Positions 54,622 to 63,887 of a DNA stretch of 64,000 bases are shown one piece after another; position 1 is the first letter of the stretch; each line of letters begins with the position of its first letter. The DNA is from Modicisalibacter luteus DSM 23508 (GTDB lineage: Bacteria; Pseudomonadota; Gammaproteobacteria; Pseudomonadales; Halomonadaceae): contig NZ_KB899989.1 of the NCBI RefSeq assembly GCF_000378505.1, positions 422,581-486,580 of the forward strand, read 5' to 3'. The position numbers and the translations under genes are program-made. The notes beneath the pieces are model-generated. The model had not been told where the DNA came from, searched no databases, and saw only the letters and a program-made list of their open reading frames with translations.

Positions 54622-55372
54622 CAGTATCGCCCCCGGTACGGCCCTCGACCAACTCCCGGACCCAGCGTTTAGCCGACTCCCGACGCAGTATCTCACTACG
54701 CGTACGCGTCAGGGTCAAAGCGATGAAAAAACAATAGAAGCCCAGCACCATCACCAGCAGGGGCAGCCACATTTCAACCGGCATGGCCGGCCGCTCAGTA
54801 AGCGTGAAAGTCGCTGGCTGATGCAGGGTATTCCACCACTCTACCGAATACTTGATGATTGGAATATTGACGACGCCGACCAGGGCCAGAACAGAAGCCG
54901 CCTTTGCGCCACTATCGCGGCTGGCGAAGGCGCCCCGCAGGGCAATGATTCCCAGGTACAGGAACAGTTGAATCAGCATCGATGTCAGCCGGGCATCCCA
55001 CACCCACCATGTTCCCCAGGTTGGCACGCCCCACACCGCTCCGGAAAACAATGCTAAAAAAGTCATTGCGGCGCCGAATGGAGCAATGACAGTCGCCGCC
55101 ATGTCGGCGAGCCTGATCTTCCAGACCAGAAAAATGCCCCCGGCGACCGCGAGGGCGACGAAGCATGACTGGGCGAGAATTGCCGCCGGCACATGAACAT
55201 AGATGATCCGGAAGCTGTTGCCCTGCTGGTAATCGGACGGGGCGAACGCTAACCCCCAGGCTGCGCCTACCATCAACAGTACCGCAGCCGCCGCCCAGAA
55301 CCAGGGCAACAAGCGTGTGCTGATGGCGTAGAACCACTTGGGCGAACCCAGCTTATGTATGAAGGCCCACAT
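54611..55372 (-). CDS. ccmC: Haem exporter/handling protein CcmC
   Basis: A 253-residue six-helix membrane protein of the haem-handling family. The WWD motif is [20 protein letters not shown], with haem-ligand histidines in [13 protein letters not shown] and [12 protein letters not shown]. It loads haem onto CcmE in the periplasm. It lies 9 nt downstream of ccmB. Confidence 0.97.
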   Translation of the reverse strand: MWAFIHKLGSPKWFYAISTRLLPWFWAAAAVLLMVGAAWGLAFAPSDYQQGNSFRIIYVHVPAAILAQSCFVALAVAGGIFLVWKIRLADMAATVIAPFGAAMTFLALFSGAVWGVPTWGTWWVWDARLTSMLIQLFLYLGIIALRGAFASRDSGAKAASVLALVGVVNIPIIKYSVEWWNTLHQPATFTLTERPAMPVEMWLPLLVMVLGFYCFFIALTLTRTRSEILRRESAKRWVRELVEGRTGGDTDGL

Positions 55373-55381
55373 GAAGCTACC

Positions 55382-56080
55382 TCAACCGTTGATACTGATC
55401 CGCAACGCAGCGGCAATGGCCCAAGGGGCCAGCATCAGCGCCAGCGCCAGCAAGGCCCCGAGCAGAGCCAGGTGTGGCGCGGCATTGCCGCCCAGCACAG
55501 CGACCTGCACCGCCCCGGCCCCGAAAATGAGAACCGGGATATACAGTGGCAGGACCAACAACGACAACAGGACCCCGCCCCGCGCCAGACCTACCGTCAA
55601 GGCAGCACCGATAGCACCGATCAGGCTCAGTGACGCACTACCCAACGCCAGCGACACGGCCAGCACGGCGTAGCTCCCGGCCGGCAGCGCCAGCATCACG
55701 CCCAGCAGCGGAGCCATCACGGCGAGGGGCAGGCCGGTAAGCAACCAGTGAACCAGCACCTTGGATAGTACCAGCGCCGGCAGTGGCTGAGGGGCAAGCA
55801 GCAACTGCTCCAGGCTACCGTCGTCAAAGTCGCCCCGAAACAGCACGTCCAGCGACAACTGCGTGGCCAACAGCGCGGCAACCCAAAGCAGCCCCGGGGC
55901 GATCTCGGCCAGCAGATCGGTATCGGGCGAGATTCCCAGAGGGAACAGCGTGATGACCAGGGCGAAGAACACCAACGGATTGAGGACCTCGCCCCGCCGG
56001 CGTAGCAGTAACGTCAGGTCACGCTTCACTGTCGCTTTTACTGCGACTGCCAGGCCGGTCTTGGGTTCAACGACTTGCAT
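55382..56080 (-). CDS. ccmB: Haem ABC exporter permease CcmB
   Basis: A 232-residue six-helix permease. The N-terminal cytoplasmic segment KATVKRDLTLLLRRRGEVLN, first helix PLVFFALVITLFPLGI, and LLLAPQPLPALVLSKVLVHW are family blocks. With CcmA it forms an ATP-driven complex that releases holo-CcmE from CcmC. ATG 56080 was chosen for GGAAGAGAG just upstream; ATG 56104 abuts the ccmA stop with no spacing for a ribosome site but would allow reinitiation. Confidence 0.92.
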   Translation of the reverse strand: MQVVEPKTGLAVAVKATVKRDLTLLLRRRGEVLNPLVFFALVITLFPLGISPDTDLLAEIAPGLLWVAALLATQLSLDVLFRGDFDDGSLEQLLLAPQPLPALVLSKVLVHWLLTGLPLAVMAPLLGVMLALPAGSYAVLAVSLALGSASLSLIGAIGAALTVGLARGGVLLSLLVLPLYIPVLIFGAGAVQVAVLGGNAAPHLALLGALLALALMLAPWAIAAALRISING

Positions 56081-56104
56081 ACTCTCTTCCGATGGCTGAT
56101 CCAT

Positions 56105-56731
56105 TCAGGATACGCCCAGCGATACACGACGCAACGCCGGCAGGGGTGTCAGCTCGTGGTGTGTAGTGAGTATCACGCTTCCGCCCCGGGCCACATGCGT
56201 CTGCAGGCGAGTCTCGAGCGCGGCTACGCCCTGGCGGTCGATAGCGGTAAAGGGCTCATCGAGCACCCATAACGGCCGCGGTGAGAGCAGCATTCGAGCC
56301 AGCGCCACCCGGCGTTGCTGGCCGGCGGACAACTGGGCGACGGGCACATCTTCGAAGCCGTACAGTCCAATCTCGTCGAGGGCGGCCATCCGCGATGCCT
56401 CGCTACCATGCTCGCCATTCAACGCCTGATACCAGGCAAGATTTTCCAGGGGACTCAAGGCCGACTTGACGCCCGGCGCATGGCCCAGATACAGCAGGTT
56501 GGCGAGAAACGCGGTTCGATTGCGCCGCATCGGCTTCCCGCTCCAGAGCAACTCGCCATCATGCTCGGAGAGTTGCCCAGACAGAATCTTGAGCAGTGTG
56601 GTCTTGCCACTCCCGTTGGGTCCTTCGACACGCAGCATCTCACCCGGCCCCACGGCCAGATCGAGATTCGCGAACAGCCAACGATCGTCGCGCTCGCAGC
56701 CCAGGCCGCGCCCTTCAAGGCGGAACGTCAC
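56105..56731 (-). CDS. ccmA: Haem ABC exporter ATPase CcmA
   Basis: A 208-residue ABC ATPase (E. coli CcmA 207). Walker A is VEGPNGSGKTTLLKILSGQL, the signature QLSAGQQRRVALARMLLS, Walker B PLWVLDEPFTAID. It powers release of haem-loaded CcmE. The GTG at 56731 is chosen because GGGAG lies 6 nt upstream and the length then equals the family; an ATG at 56857 would add 42 unconserved residues. First gene of the ccmABCDEFGHI operon. Confidence 0.94.
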   Translation of the reverse strand: MTFRLEGRGLGCERDDRWLFANLDLAVGPGEMLRVEGPNGSGKTTLLKILSGQLSEHDGELLWSGKPMRRNRTAFLANLLYLGHAPGVKSALSPLENLAWYQALNGEHGSEASRMAALDEIGLYGFEDVPVAQLSAGQQRRVALARMLLSPRPLWVLDEPFTAIDRQGVAALETRLQTHVARGGSVILTTHHELTPLPALRRVSLGVS

Positions 56732-56857
56732 CGCATTCTCCCACCATCCCGGTTCGCTCGGCACTTTACACGCAAAGCCCATGAGCGACCAGACGCGCTC
56801 TTTCGCCAGCCAGTCGCGGCCGTTGAATGCATGTCGCGCCCATGACACGCAGCGCAT

Positions 56858-56885
56858 TTGCCCGCCCCGCCACGCTTGCTATGAT
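56858..56885 (+). promoter_or_regulatory. Sigma-70 promoter of the LexA-like gene
   Basis: TTGCCC-16-TATGAT, about 110 bp before the ATG at 56995. It points away from ccmA. No LexA box (CTGT-N8-ACAG) was found between it and the gene. Confidence 0.5.
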
Positions 56886-56994
56886 GCTGGCTTCATCGTC
56901 AGGAACCGCTTCATGGATTGATGCTCGAGGTGGCAGCAGGCCCGGACACCGGCACTTTCTTCACCACCCAGCGCGGTTCCCAAGGGAGAAGGTC

Positions 56995-57468
56995 ATGCAG
57001 CAAACGACTCCGCACTACCTGCATCGTCTGCCCAACCTGCCACTGATCGATGGCGCCTGGGAAGAGATTGACGCGACTGATCTCGTCGAGATCCCCTTGC
57101 TTGGGCTGGTCACTGCCGGCCTGCCGATCGAGGCCTGCCCGGACGCGAGCAGCGTCAGGATTCCCTCACGCATGGTGCGACGCAACACCTACGCCCTTCG
57201 CGTGCGCGGTAACTCGATGATCGACTGCAACATCCACGATGGCGACGTGATCATCATTGAGCGCTATGAGTCCGCCGAGAATGGAGAGACTGCCGTGGTG
57301 ATGATCAACAATCAGGAAGTCACTCTGAAGAAGCTCTACATCGACAAGTCCGGCGTACGTCTGCAACCAGCCAATGACACCATGGAACCAATCTACCTGA
57401 AGAACGACGACGTTCAGGTGCTCGGCCTGGTAATGGGTGTGATGCGCCAGCCAACCATCGCAGCCTGA
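56995..57468 (+). CDS. LexA-like S24 peptidase lacking the DNA-binding domain
   Basis: A 157-residue protein equal to the C-terminal self-cleavage half of LexA. The bond region IPLLGLVTAGLP contains Ala41-Gly42, the nucleophile is Ser 74 in VRGNSMIDCNIHDGD, and the general-base lysine is Lys 112 in NNQEVTLKKLYIDK. The first 28 residues are not a helix-turn-helix. The length resembles UmuD (139), but the sequence is LexA-like and no umuC follows. GGGAGAAGG precedes ATG 56995. Its stop overlaps the yigZ start (TGATG), so they are coupled. Auto-cleavage, possibly RecA-stimulated, is expected; the partner is unknown. Confidence 0.82.
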   Translation: MQQTTPHYLHRLPNLPLIDGAWEEIDATDLVEIPLLGLVTAGLPIEACPDASSVRIPSRMVRRNTYALRVRGNSMIDCNIHDGDVIIIERYESAENGETAVVMINNQEVTLKKLYIDKSGVRLQPANDTMEPIYLKNDDVQVLGLVMGVMRQPTIAA

Positions 57469-58082
57469 TGAGCTACCCAATCCCGCGCCTCGCGGAAGGC
57501 GAACTCCACATTGCCGAGATCGAGATCGAACGCAGCCGCTTCATAGCCTGGGTATGCCATGCGCCAGACACAGGCCACTTCGAGGCCCTGCTCGCCCTCG
57601 CCCGTCAGACCTATCCCGACGCCAGCCATCACTGCAGTGCATTCGTGGCTGGCCCACCCGGCGAGCAGACCGCGATTGGCTTCTCCGACGACGGCGAGCC
57701 TGGCGGCACCGCAGGCCGCCCGATGTTCCAGGTGCTCGACGGCGCGGCCATTGGCCAGATCGGCTGCGTGGTGACGCGCTACTTCGGCGGCACCAAGCTG
57801 GGCACTGGCGGACTGGTGCGCGCCTATTCCCAGGCTGTGCAGAAGGCACTCGAGACCCTGCCGCTAGACGAGTACACCGAACGCCGCCCCGTCAGACTGC
57901 ACCTTGCCTTTGCTGGCGAGGCGGAAGCCCGCCATTGGCTCGCCGGCCAGGCCATCCCCGTCGACGCCGCTGACTACGATGGCAGCGGCGTCACGCTCAC
58001 CGTCGGCTGGCCTAGCAACGAGCCGGTCGACCTCACCCCGCTCGAAGCCCGGCTTAAAGGGAACATTGCCCGCCTCGACTGA
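57468..58082 (+). CDS. yigZ: YigZ/IMPACT family protein
   Basis: A 204-residue protein of the UPF0029 (IMPACT) family (E. coli YigZ 204). IEIERSRFIAWVCHA, ASHHCSAFVAG, GFSDDGEPGGTAGRPMFQVL and CVVTRYFGGTKLGTGGLVRA are the signature blocks, followed by the C-terminal DUF1949 ferredoxin-like domain. The family is linked to nucleic-acid or ribosome-related binding, exact role unknown. Start overlaps the preceding stop by one base. Confidence 0.95.
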   Translation: MSYPIPRLAEGELHIAEIEIERSRFIAWVCHAPDTGHFEALLALARQTYPDASHHCSAFVAGPPGEQTAIGFSDDGEPGGTAGRPMFQVLDGAAIGQIGCVVTRYFGGTKLGTGGLVRAYSQAVQKALETLPLDEYTERRPVRLHLAFAGEAEARHWLAGQAIPVDAADYDGSGVTLTVGWPSNEPVDLTPLEARLKGNIARLD

Positions 58083-58123
58083 TGCCCGTACCAGGCACGC
58101 TCTGTCACGAGCACGGTAGATCG

Positions 58124-59446
58124 TTACCCCAGGTACTTGATCATGACCCCCGCCGCGACGGCCGACCCTATGACGCCCGCCACATTCGGTCCCATGGCAT
58201 GCATCAATAGGAAATTGTGCGGGTTGTATTCCAGACCGATCTTGTTGGAGACGCGCGCCGCCATGGGCACTGCTGAAACCCCAGCCGAGCCGATCAGCGG
58301 ATTGATCGGCATTTTGCTCATGCGGTTCATCAGCTTGGCCATCAGTACACCGCATGCCGTGCCGATGCCGAAGGCGACGATGCCCAGGCCGAGAATGCCC
58401 AGCGTTTCCACTGCCAGGAAACGGTCGGCAATCAGCTTGGAGCCCACCGACAGCCCAAGGAAGATGGTCACAATATTGATCAAGGCGTTCTGGGCGGTAT
58501 CCGAGAGTCGCTCGACCACGCCACACTCACGCATCAGGTTGCCGAAACAGAACATGCCCAGCAGTGGCGCGGCATCGGGCAGGAACAAGACCACCAGGAC
58601 CAGCAGCACCAGCGGGAAGCAGATCTTCTCGACCTTGGAGACCGGGCGCAGCTGTTTCATGACGATGCGGCGCTCGTCCTCGGATGTCAGCGCTCGCATG
58701 ATCGGCGGTTGAATCAGCGGTACCAGCGCCATGTAGGAGTATGAGGCCACGGCGATCGCACCCAGCAACTCCGGCGCCAGCAGACTCGAGACATAGATCG
58801 ATGTCGGCCCGTCGGCTCCACCAATGATGCCGATGGCGGCTGCCTGGGGCAGGGTAAAATCCATCCAGCCCAGTGCAGTAAAGCCCACCGCGCCAAGGAG
58901 CGTGGCAAAGATGCCGAACTGCGCTGCCGCGCCCAGAAACAGCGTACGCGGGTTAGCCAGCAACGGGCCGAAGTCGGTCATCGCCCCGACGCCCATGAAG
59001 ATGACCAGCGGTGCGATTCCCGAAGCGATGGCCACGCTGTAGAAGTTGTAGAGCATGCCGTGGGTGAAACCGGCATCCATTGCCACGTCGTTGGCGGCCC
59101 GGATCAGCGCCGGCGAGATGTCGCCATGCAGCACTTCGGCGATCTGGTGACGCCAGGCCTCGAGCCCAGCCGTGGCATCGAGTCCCAGGTTCAGCGCCGC
59201 GGCAACCTGTTCGAGTACCGCAGGCCGGGCCAGGTGCGCAGCCTGTTCGGCAGCCGATAGCGCCAGCCCGGCCTCGGGAATGTTCGCGAGAATGCCGCCG
59301 AAGCCGATCGGTACCAGCAGCAGCGGTTCGAACTTCTTGGCGATGGCAAGGTAAAGCAGCACCAGCCCGACGACGATCATTACCGCCTGGCCGAGGCTCA
59401 GGTTATAGAGCCCCGAGCCGTACCAGAGTGTCAGCAATTTTTCCAT
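58124..59446 (-). CDS. oadB: Na+-translocating oxaloacetate decarboxylase, beta subunit
   Basis: A 440-residue polytopic membrane subunit. [80 protein letters not shown] and [20 protein letters not shown] are family hallmarks, including the Asp in GGADGPT that carries Na+ and proton exchange. It decarboxylates carboxybiotin and pumps Na+ outward. Last gene of oadGAB, 12 nt after oadA; AAGGAT lies 8 nt before the ATG. Confidence 0.97.
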   Translation of the reverse strand: MEKLLTLWYGSGLYNLSLGQAVMIVVGLVLLYLAIAKKFEPLLLVPIGFGGILANIPEAGLALSAAEQAAHLARPAVLEQVAAALNLGLDATAGLEAWRHQIAEVLHGDISPALIRAANDVAMDAGFTHGMLYNFYSVAIASGIAPLVIFMGVGAMTDFGPLLANPRTLFLGAAAQFGIFATLLGAVGFTALGWMDFTLPQAAAIGIIGGADGPTSIYVSSLLAPELLGAIAVASYSYMALVPLIQPPIMRALTSEDERRIVMKQLRPVSKVEKICFPLVLLVLVVLFLPDAAPLLGMFCFGNLMRECGVVERLSDTAQNALINIVTIFLGLSVGSKLIADRFLAVETLGILGLGIVAFGIGTACGVLMAKLMNRMSKMPINPLIGSAGVSAVPMAARVSNKIGLEYNPHNFLLMHAMGPNVAGVIGSAVAAGVMIKYLG

Positions 59447-59458
59447 GACGCGGTATCC

Positions 59459-61288
59459 TTAAAGCACGATCAGGGTATCGCCGACCGATACGCTGTCGCC
59501 TTCCTTGACCTTGATTTCGGATACCGTGCCGGCACTGGCGGCACGCACTTCGGTTTCCATCTTCATGGCTTCGAGAATAATCACCACATCGCCCTCGGCG
59601 ACGCTGTCGCCCGGCTTGACGTTGACCTTGAAGATGTTGCCGGCCAGCGGCGCCGTCACCGTCTCGCCGGACGACGGCGCCGATCCCTCGTCGCGGGAGA
59701 CGGCCGAGTCGTTCGCGGTGCCCTGGCCGCCACTGGCCTGGACCTGGCTGATATCGCCGCCCTCGGCCACTTCGACCACGTACTGCTTGCCGTTGACGGT
59801 GACCGTATAGGTCTCCGGTGCGTCGGCCGGCGTGCCGGACTCGACGCGGGCAGGCGCCGATGCTGCGGAAGCCTGATTTTCCGGGGCTTGCGGCACCGGC
59901 TCGAAGGCGTCGGGGTTGTCGCGGTTCTTGAGGAACTTGAGTCCGATCTGCGGGAACAGCGCATAGGTGAGCACGTCATCGATCTCGCGCTCGCCCTCTT
60001 CCAGGCGGATGCCCTCGTCACGCGCCTTGCCGCGCAGCTCTTCCTGCAAGCGCGCCATCTCGGGGGCGAGATTGTCCGCCGGGCGGACGGTAATCGGCTC
60101 GCCACCCTCGAGTACGCGGCTCTGCAGCTCCTTGTTGAACTCGGCTGGCGCGGCGCCATATTCGCCCTTGAGCAGCGCCTGGACCTCCTTGGAGATGGAT
60201 TTGTAGCGTTCGCCCATCATCACGTTCATGACCGCCTGGGTACCGACGATCTGCGACGTCGGCGTCACCAGCGGGATGAAGCCCAGGTCTTCACGCACCC
60301 TGGGGATCTCGTTGAGCACGTCGTCGAGCTTGTCGCCGGCGCCCTGCTCCTTGAGCTGGCCTTCCATGTTGGTGAGCATGCCACCCGGCACTTGGGCCAG
60401 CAGGATGCGCGAATCGATGCCCTTGAGCGCCCCCTCGAAGGCGGCGTACTTCTTGCGCACCTCGCGGAAGTAGGCGGCGATGTCCTCGAGTAGCGTCAGG
60501 TCGAGCCCGGTATCGCGCTCGGTCTCCTTCATGATCGCCACCACCGACTCGGTGGGGCTGTGCCCGTAGGTCATCGACATCGATGAGATGGCGGTATCGA
60601 CGTTATCGATGCCCGCCTCCACCGCCTTGACGATGGTCGCCGTCGACAGGCCGGTGGTCGCATGACAATGCAGTTGGATCGGGATCGAAAGATGCTGCTT
60701 GAGGCGCGATACCAATTCATAGGCGGTGTATGGCGTGAGCAGGCCCGCCATGTCCTTGATGGCGATGGAGTGCGCCCCCATGCCCTCGATGCGCCGGGCC
60801 AGGTCGACCCAACCTTCGAGCGTGTGCACCGGGCTGACCGTATAGGAAATGGTGCCCTGGGCATGACCATCTTGCTTGATCACCGCTTGCAGCGCCCGCT
60901 CCAGGTTGCGCGGGTCGTTCATGGCATCGAAGACGCGGAAGACGTCGACGCCGTTGGTGCGTGCACGCTCGACGAACCTGTCTACCACATCATCGGCGTA
61001 ATGGCGGTAGCCGAGCAGGTTCTGGCCACGCAGCAGCATCTGCTGGCGCGTGTTGGGCATCGCCTCCTTGAGCGCGCGGATACGCGCCCAGGGATCTTCT
61101 CCCAGATAACGGATGCAGGCGTCGAAGGTCGCTCCGCCCCAGGATTCCACCGACCAGAAGCCGACCCGGTCGAGTTTCTCGGCAATCGGTAGCATGTCCT
61201 CCAGGCGCAGGCGCGTGGCGAACAGCGATTGGTGAGCATCACGCAGCACCACATCAGTGATTCCCAGCGGACGTCGGTTCTCGGTCAT
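59459..61288 (-). CDS. oadA: Oxaloacetate decarboxylase, alpha subunit
   Basis: A 609-residue biotin enzyme. The N-terminal carboxyltransferase TIM barrel has [40 protein letters not shown] and [20 protein letters not shown] (metal ligands). A Pro/Ala/Glu-rich linker near residues 490-520 leads to a biotinyl domain with the target lysine in [17 protein letters not shown]. It moves CO2 from oxaloacetate to biotin, giving pyruvate. The barrel domain also resembles pyruvate carboxylase subunit B, but adjacent oadB and oadG settle the role. Confidence 0.97.
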   Translation of the reverse strand: MTENRRPLGITDVVLRDAHQSLFATRLRLEDMLPIAEKLDRVGFWSVESWGGATFDACIRYLGEDPWARIRALKEAMPNTRQQMLLRGQNLLGYRHYADDVVDRFVERARTNGVDVFRVFDAMNDPRNLERALQAVIKQDGHAQGTISYTVSPVHTLEGWVDLARRIEGMGAHSIAIKDMAGLLTPYTAYELVSRLKQHLSIPIQLHCHATTGLSTATIVKAVEAGIDNVDTAISSMSMTYGHSPTESVVAIMKETERDTGLDLTLLEDIAAYFREVRKKYAAFEGALKGIDSRILLAQVPGGMLTNMEGQLKEQGAGDKLDDVLNEIPRVREDLGFIPLVTPTSQIVGTQAVMNVMMGERYKSISKEVQALLKGEYGAAPAEFNKELQSRVLEGGEPITVRPADNLAPEMARLQEELRGKARDEGIRLEEGEREIDDVLTYALFPQIGLKFLKNRDNPDAFEPVPQAPENQASAASAPARVESGTPADAPETYTVTVNGKQYVVEVAEGGDISQVQASGGQGTANDSAVSRDEGSAPSSGETVTAPLAGNIFKVNVKPGDSVAEGDVVIILEAMKMETEVRAASAGTVSEIKVKEGDSVSVGDTLIVL

Positions 61289-61369
61289 GGCTTATGGCCT
61301 CTTGTATTCCTTGAACGGTGCTGGACGAGATGAAACGCAGCCCGCCCTGCCTTGAATTCCCTGTCTGCC

Positions 61370-61618
61370 TCAGCGCCGGTGACGCTGGCGGTAACGGTGC
61401 ACCGCCACACTGATCGCTGCCATCACATCGTCCTCCGCCCGCGCAGGAGGTGGCGCCTGCCGAGACGTCTCCTCCTTCACGGGCGTCGGCACGAATCGCA
61501 TCACCAGGCGAGACATGCCGGTCGTGGCGAACACCAGTAACGTCAGAAAGACAAAGACGAACCCCATGCCGAAGGCCATCAGGCTCAGTCCTTCCTGTAC
61601 CAGTTGCGAGTCACTCAT
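61370..61618 (-). CDS. oadG: Oxaloacetate decarboxylase, gamma subunit
   Basis: An 82-residue single-pass membrane protein. QLVQEGLSLMAFGMGFVFVF (helix) and LLVFATTGMSRLVMRF begin it, followed by a Pro-rich linker and a His/Arg tail (VAVHRYRQRHRR) that fits the metal-binding C-terminus. It assembles the alpha and beta subunits. GGGAG precedes the ATG. First gene of the oadGAB operon, divergent from dusC. Confidence 0.92.
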   Translation of the reverse strand: MSDSQLVQEGLSLMAFGMGFVFVFLTLLVFATTGMSRLVMRFVPTPVKEETSRQAPPPARAEDDVMAAISVAVHRYRQRHRR

Positions 61619-61743
61619 CGCGGTCTCCCTGTCGCTGCGGCAGTCTGTATCCTATCGCTGCATCTCGTCGGCAGCATTGCGCTTGGTACAATAACCTGCC
61701 TGAATTCACAGCGTTTGCAATCACACCATGGTTGGGTTGTCAC

Positions 61744-62778
61744 GTGGTTAACTTACTACATCCGGGCCAAATCGGCCTAGCGCCCATGGAAGGGGCCATC
61801 GACGCGATCACTCGTGATCTGTTGACCATGCAAGAAGGCCTCGACTGGACCGTGACCGAGTTCGTGCGCGTAGTCGATGCCCGGCTGCCGCCGCGCGTGT
61901 TCTACAAGCATTGCCCCGAGTTACGCGAATCGGCCGTTGCCACCCCTAGCGGCATACCGGTGCACCTTCAGCTGCTCGGCTCCGACCCGCAAGCTCTCGC
62001 AGCCAATGCACATCAGGCCATCCAGCTTGGTGCCACGGGACTCGATCTCAATTTCGGATGCCCCGCCAAGACGGTCAATCGGCATGATGGTGGCGCCTCG
62101 CTGCTCCGCGACCCCGAGCGCGTCTTTCGTGTCGTGGCTGCCGTCGCCGATGCAGCAGACGGCACCGTGCCGGTCACCGCCAAGGTCCGACTGGGTTTTG
62201 CCGACCGCCGCCTGGCGCTGGCCTGCGCCCAGGCAGCCGAGGCCGGCGGCGCCCGACATCTGGTCGTACACGCGCGAACGCGTAACGAAGGCTACCGGCC
62301 ACCGGCCCACTGGGAGTGGATCGCGCGTATTCGCCATCAACTGTCGATACCGGTCATTGCCAATGGCGACATATGGACATTGAAGGATTATTGGAAGGCT
62401 CGCAGCCTATCCGGCTGCGAGGATGTGATGCTGGGGCGTGGCATGCTCGCCGACCCTGACCTGGCCCAACGCATCCGGCATTGGCAGCGCACGGGAGAGC
62501 AATTACCCGAAACCGCCTGGATACGCCGCGCCGCCATTCTGGAAGCCTACGCCAACCGCCAGCAGGCCAGCTTGCCCGACAAAGTCGTGGTCTCGCTGCT
62601 CAAGCAGTGGCTGAACCAGATGCGTGCCAGGGACGCGGAAGCTGCCGCGCGCTTCGCCATGTTACGCCGAGAGACCCGTCTGGCGCCTTTCCTGGCAGGC
62701 CTGATGTCTCCAATACCCTGCGTACCACAACACGATGACCCGGCCCAGGCGTTGAGTTGTTCAGAAATATCCATCTGA
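61744..62778 (+). CDS. dusC: tRNA-dihydrouridine(16) synthase DusC
   Basis: A 344-residue FMN flavoenzyme. GLAPMEGAIDAITRDLL (FMN site), VHLQLLGSDPQALAANAHQA, GLDLNFGCPAKTVNRHDGGA with the catalytic cysteine, VTAKVRLGFADRR, LVVHARTRNEGY and VIANGDIWTLKDY are Dus blocks; the KTVNRHDGGA variant marks DusC (E. coli 315). It reduces U16 of tRNA. The start was set at GTG 61744, which leaves a short leader before the barrel; an upstream in-frame TTG at 61732 is possible and the ribosome site is poor either way. Confidence 0.93.
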   Translation: MVNLLHPGQIGLAPMEGAIDAITRDLLTMQEGLDWTVTEFVRVVDARLPPRVFYKHCPELRESAVATPSGIPVHLQLLGSDPQALAANAHQAIQLGATGLDLNFGCPAKTVNRHDGGASLLRDPERVFRVVAAVADAADGTVPVTAKVRLGFADRRLALACAQAAEAGGARHLVVHARTRNEGYRPPAHWEWIARIRHQLSIPVIANGDIWTLKDYWKARSLSGCEDVMLGRGMLADPDLAQRIRHWQRTGEQLPETAWIRRAAILEAYANRQQASLPDKVVVSLLKQWLNQMRARDAEAAARFAMLRRETRLAPFLAGLMSPIPCVPQHDDPAQALSCSEISI

Positions 62779-62781
62779 AAC

Positions 62782-62812
62782 AAAAAAGGCGTGCCCCAAG
62801 GAGGACACGCCT
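62782..62812. terminator. Terminator between dusC and the tRNA cluster
   Basis: AGGCGTG / CACGCCT with an inner CC/GG pair, starting 9 nt past the dusC stop. The U run is on the minus strand (TTTTTTG), so it stops transcripts from the tRNA side best. Confidence 0.75.
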
Positions 62813-62894
62813 GAAACGATCGCCAAAGGCCTCAATTACCAAACGGCGAAGCCTTCGCTGCTACCAAGGAAACAAAACCTATCGCACAAACAGA

Positions 62895-62920
62895 ACACGC
62901 CCTCCGAAGGGAGGGCGTGT
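62895..62920 (-). terminator. Terminator after the tRNA-Arg pair
   Basis: ACACGCCCTCC / GGAGGGCGTGT, a perfect 11-bp stem with a tetraloop, 8 nt past the CCA end of the tRNA, followed by TCTGTTTG on the minus strand. Confidence 0.8.
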
Positions 62921-62927
62921 AGGAATC

Positions 62928-63004
62928 TGGCGCGCCCGGGAGGATTCGAACCTCCGACCACCTGATTCGTAGTCAGGTACTCTATCCAGCTGAGCTACGG
63001 GCGC
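62928..63004 (-). tRNA. tRNA-Arg (ACG), copy 2
   Basis: A full cloverleaf of 77 nt with encoded CCA. Acceptor GCGCCCG pairs with CGGGCGC, anticodon stem CCTGA/TCAGG holds loop CTACGAA (anticodon ACG, read as ICG for CGU/CGC/CGA), T arm GGAGGTTCGAATCCTCC. It is identical to the copy at 63082. Confidence 0.97.
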
Positions 63005-63081
63005 ATATCAAACGTTTCTGTGAGTCATTCCGCAATTCGGAACATGACAGAGCAATACAGACGACTCTGTCATAAGCAAGA

Positions 63082-63158
63082 TGGCGCGCCCGGGAGGATT
63101 CGAACCTCCGACCACCTGATTCGTAGTCAGGTACTCTATCCAGCTGAGCTACGGGCGC
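63082..63158 (-). tRNA. tRNA-Arg (ACG), copy 1
   Basis: Same 77-nt sequence as 62928-63004, with encoded CCA. The two copies are separated by 77 nt of unrelated spacer and are probably processed from one precursor with tRNA-Ser. Confidence 0.97.
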
Positions 63159-63218
63159 TCGATCTCATGGGCGAACCATGAACATCCTTGCTGCGTTGAT
63201 GCCATTCCACAGCGTGAA

Positions 63219-63311
63219 TGGCGGAGAGAGAGGGATTCGAACCCTCGATAGGGCTATAAACCCTATACTCCCTTAGCAGGGGAGCGCCTTCAGCCACTCG
63301 GCCATCTCTCC
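63219..63311 (-). tRNA. tRNA-Ser (GCT)
   Basis: A 93-nt class II tRNA with encoded CCA. Acceptor GGAGAGA/TCTCTCC, anticodon stem CTCCC/GGGAG with loop CTGCTAA (anticodon GCT, codons AGC/AGU), and a long variable arm. It leads the Ser-Arg-Arg cluster downstream of csrA. Confidence 0.97.
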
Positions 63312-63488
63312 CTCATCAACACGGCGCGTAGGTTACCGATTCTGCTGGCTCTTGTCCACCCTCAAGCGGGAATTTTCTAAAGTGACGATGGCACCAGCCG
63401 GAATGTGTCCGAGTCCCTAGCGCTGGCCGGCCGTCTAGCGAAGCTCTGGCACCTTTGTTTTCTTGCTGTCACAACTTCCCGCTACACT

Positions 63489-63686
63489 TCAGCGATTACC
63501 GCTGTTGTCATCGTCACCGGATCTCTCGCGCTGAATGCGCTGATAGATCTCTTCACGATGAACTGCCACGTCCTTCGGCGCGTTGACGCCAATGCGGACC
63601 TGATTACCTTTCACACCTAGCACGGTGACAGTAACTTCGTCACCTACCATCAACGTTTCGCCAACACGGCGAGTCAGGATGAGCAT
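63489..63686 (-). CDS. csrA: Carbon storage regulator CsrA
   Basis: A 65-residue RNA-binding homodimer (E. coli 61). [20 protein letters not shown] with Arg 6 and [20 protein letters not shown] with the conserved GVNAP-x4-HREEI (Arg 44 of the RNA-binding face) are intact. It binds GGA in mRNA leaders and in antagonist RNAs. AGGAG lies 6 nt before the ATG. Positioned between lysC and tRNA-Ser, as in many gammaproteobacteria. It could interact with the AAGGA loops of the RNA proposed at 27141-27596. Confidence 0.97.
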   Translation of the reverse strand: MLILTRRVGETLMVGDEVTVTVLGVKGNQVRIGVNAPKDVAVHREEIYQRIQRERSGDDDNSGNR

Positions 63687-63815
63687 GCTGATCTCCTTTC
63701 AGACTTCTTCCAACGGGGTGCACTGCGCCTACTTGAAGCCGGGCCGCGCGATTATGCGGCATGCACGACCCCATGACCAATGGCGGGCGTATGACACCTG
63801 ATAGTTTCGTTGAAT

Positions 63816-63837
63816 GAAAGGCCAATTAAGGCCTTTC
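63816..63837 (-). terminator. Hairpin between lysC and csrA
   Basis: GAAAGGCC / GGCCTTTC with a 6-nt loop, 50 nt past the lysC stop; the minus-strand follow-on ATTC is weakly U-rich. Confidence 0.6.
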
Positions 63838-63887
63838 GGTATCCCTACACCCCCCAGCGTAGAACGCTCGTGCAACTCTGCACCCCG

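Noticed and set aside
56886..56994. SOS (LexA) box before the LexA-like gene
   Set aside because: No CTGT-N8-ACAG or close variant was found.
62928..63158. Repeated 77-nt blocks as a CRISPR-like array
   Set aside because: The repeats fold as tRNA-Arg with encoded CCA; there are only two copies and no cas genes.
63430..63460. TGGCAC...TTGC near 63449 as a third sigma-54 promoter
   Set aside because: The two elements are 10 bp apart instead of 5, so GG-GC spacing is wrong, and no gene follows on that strand.
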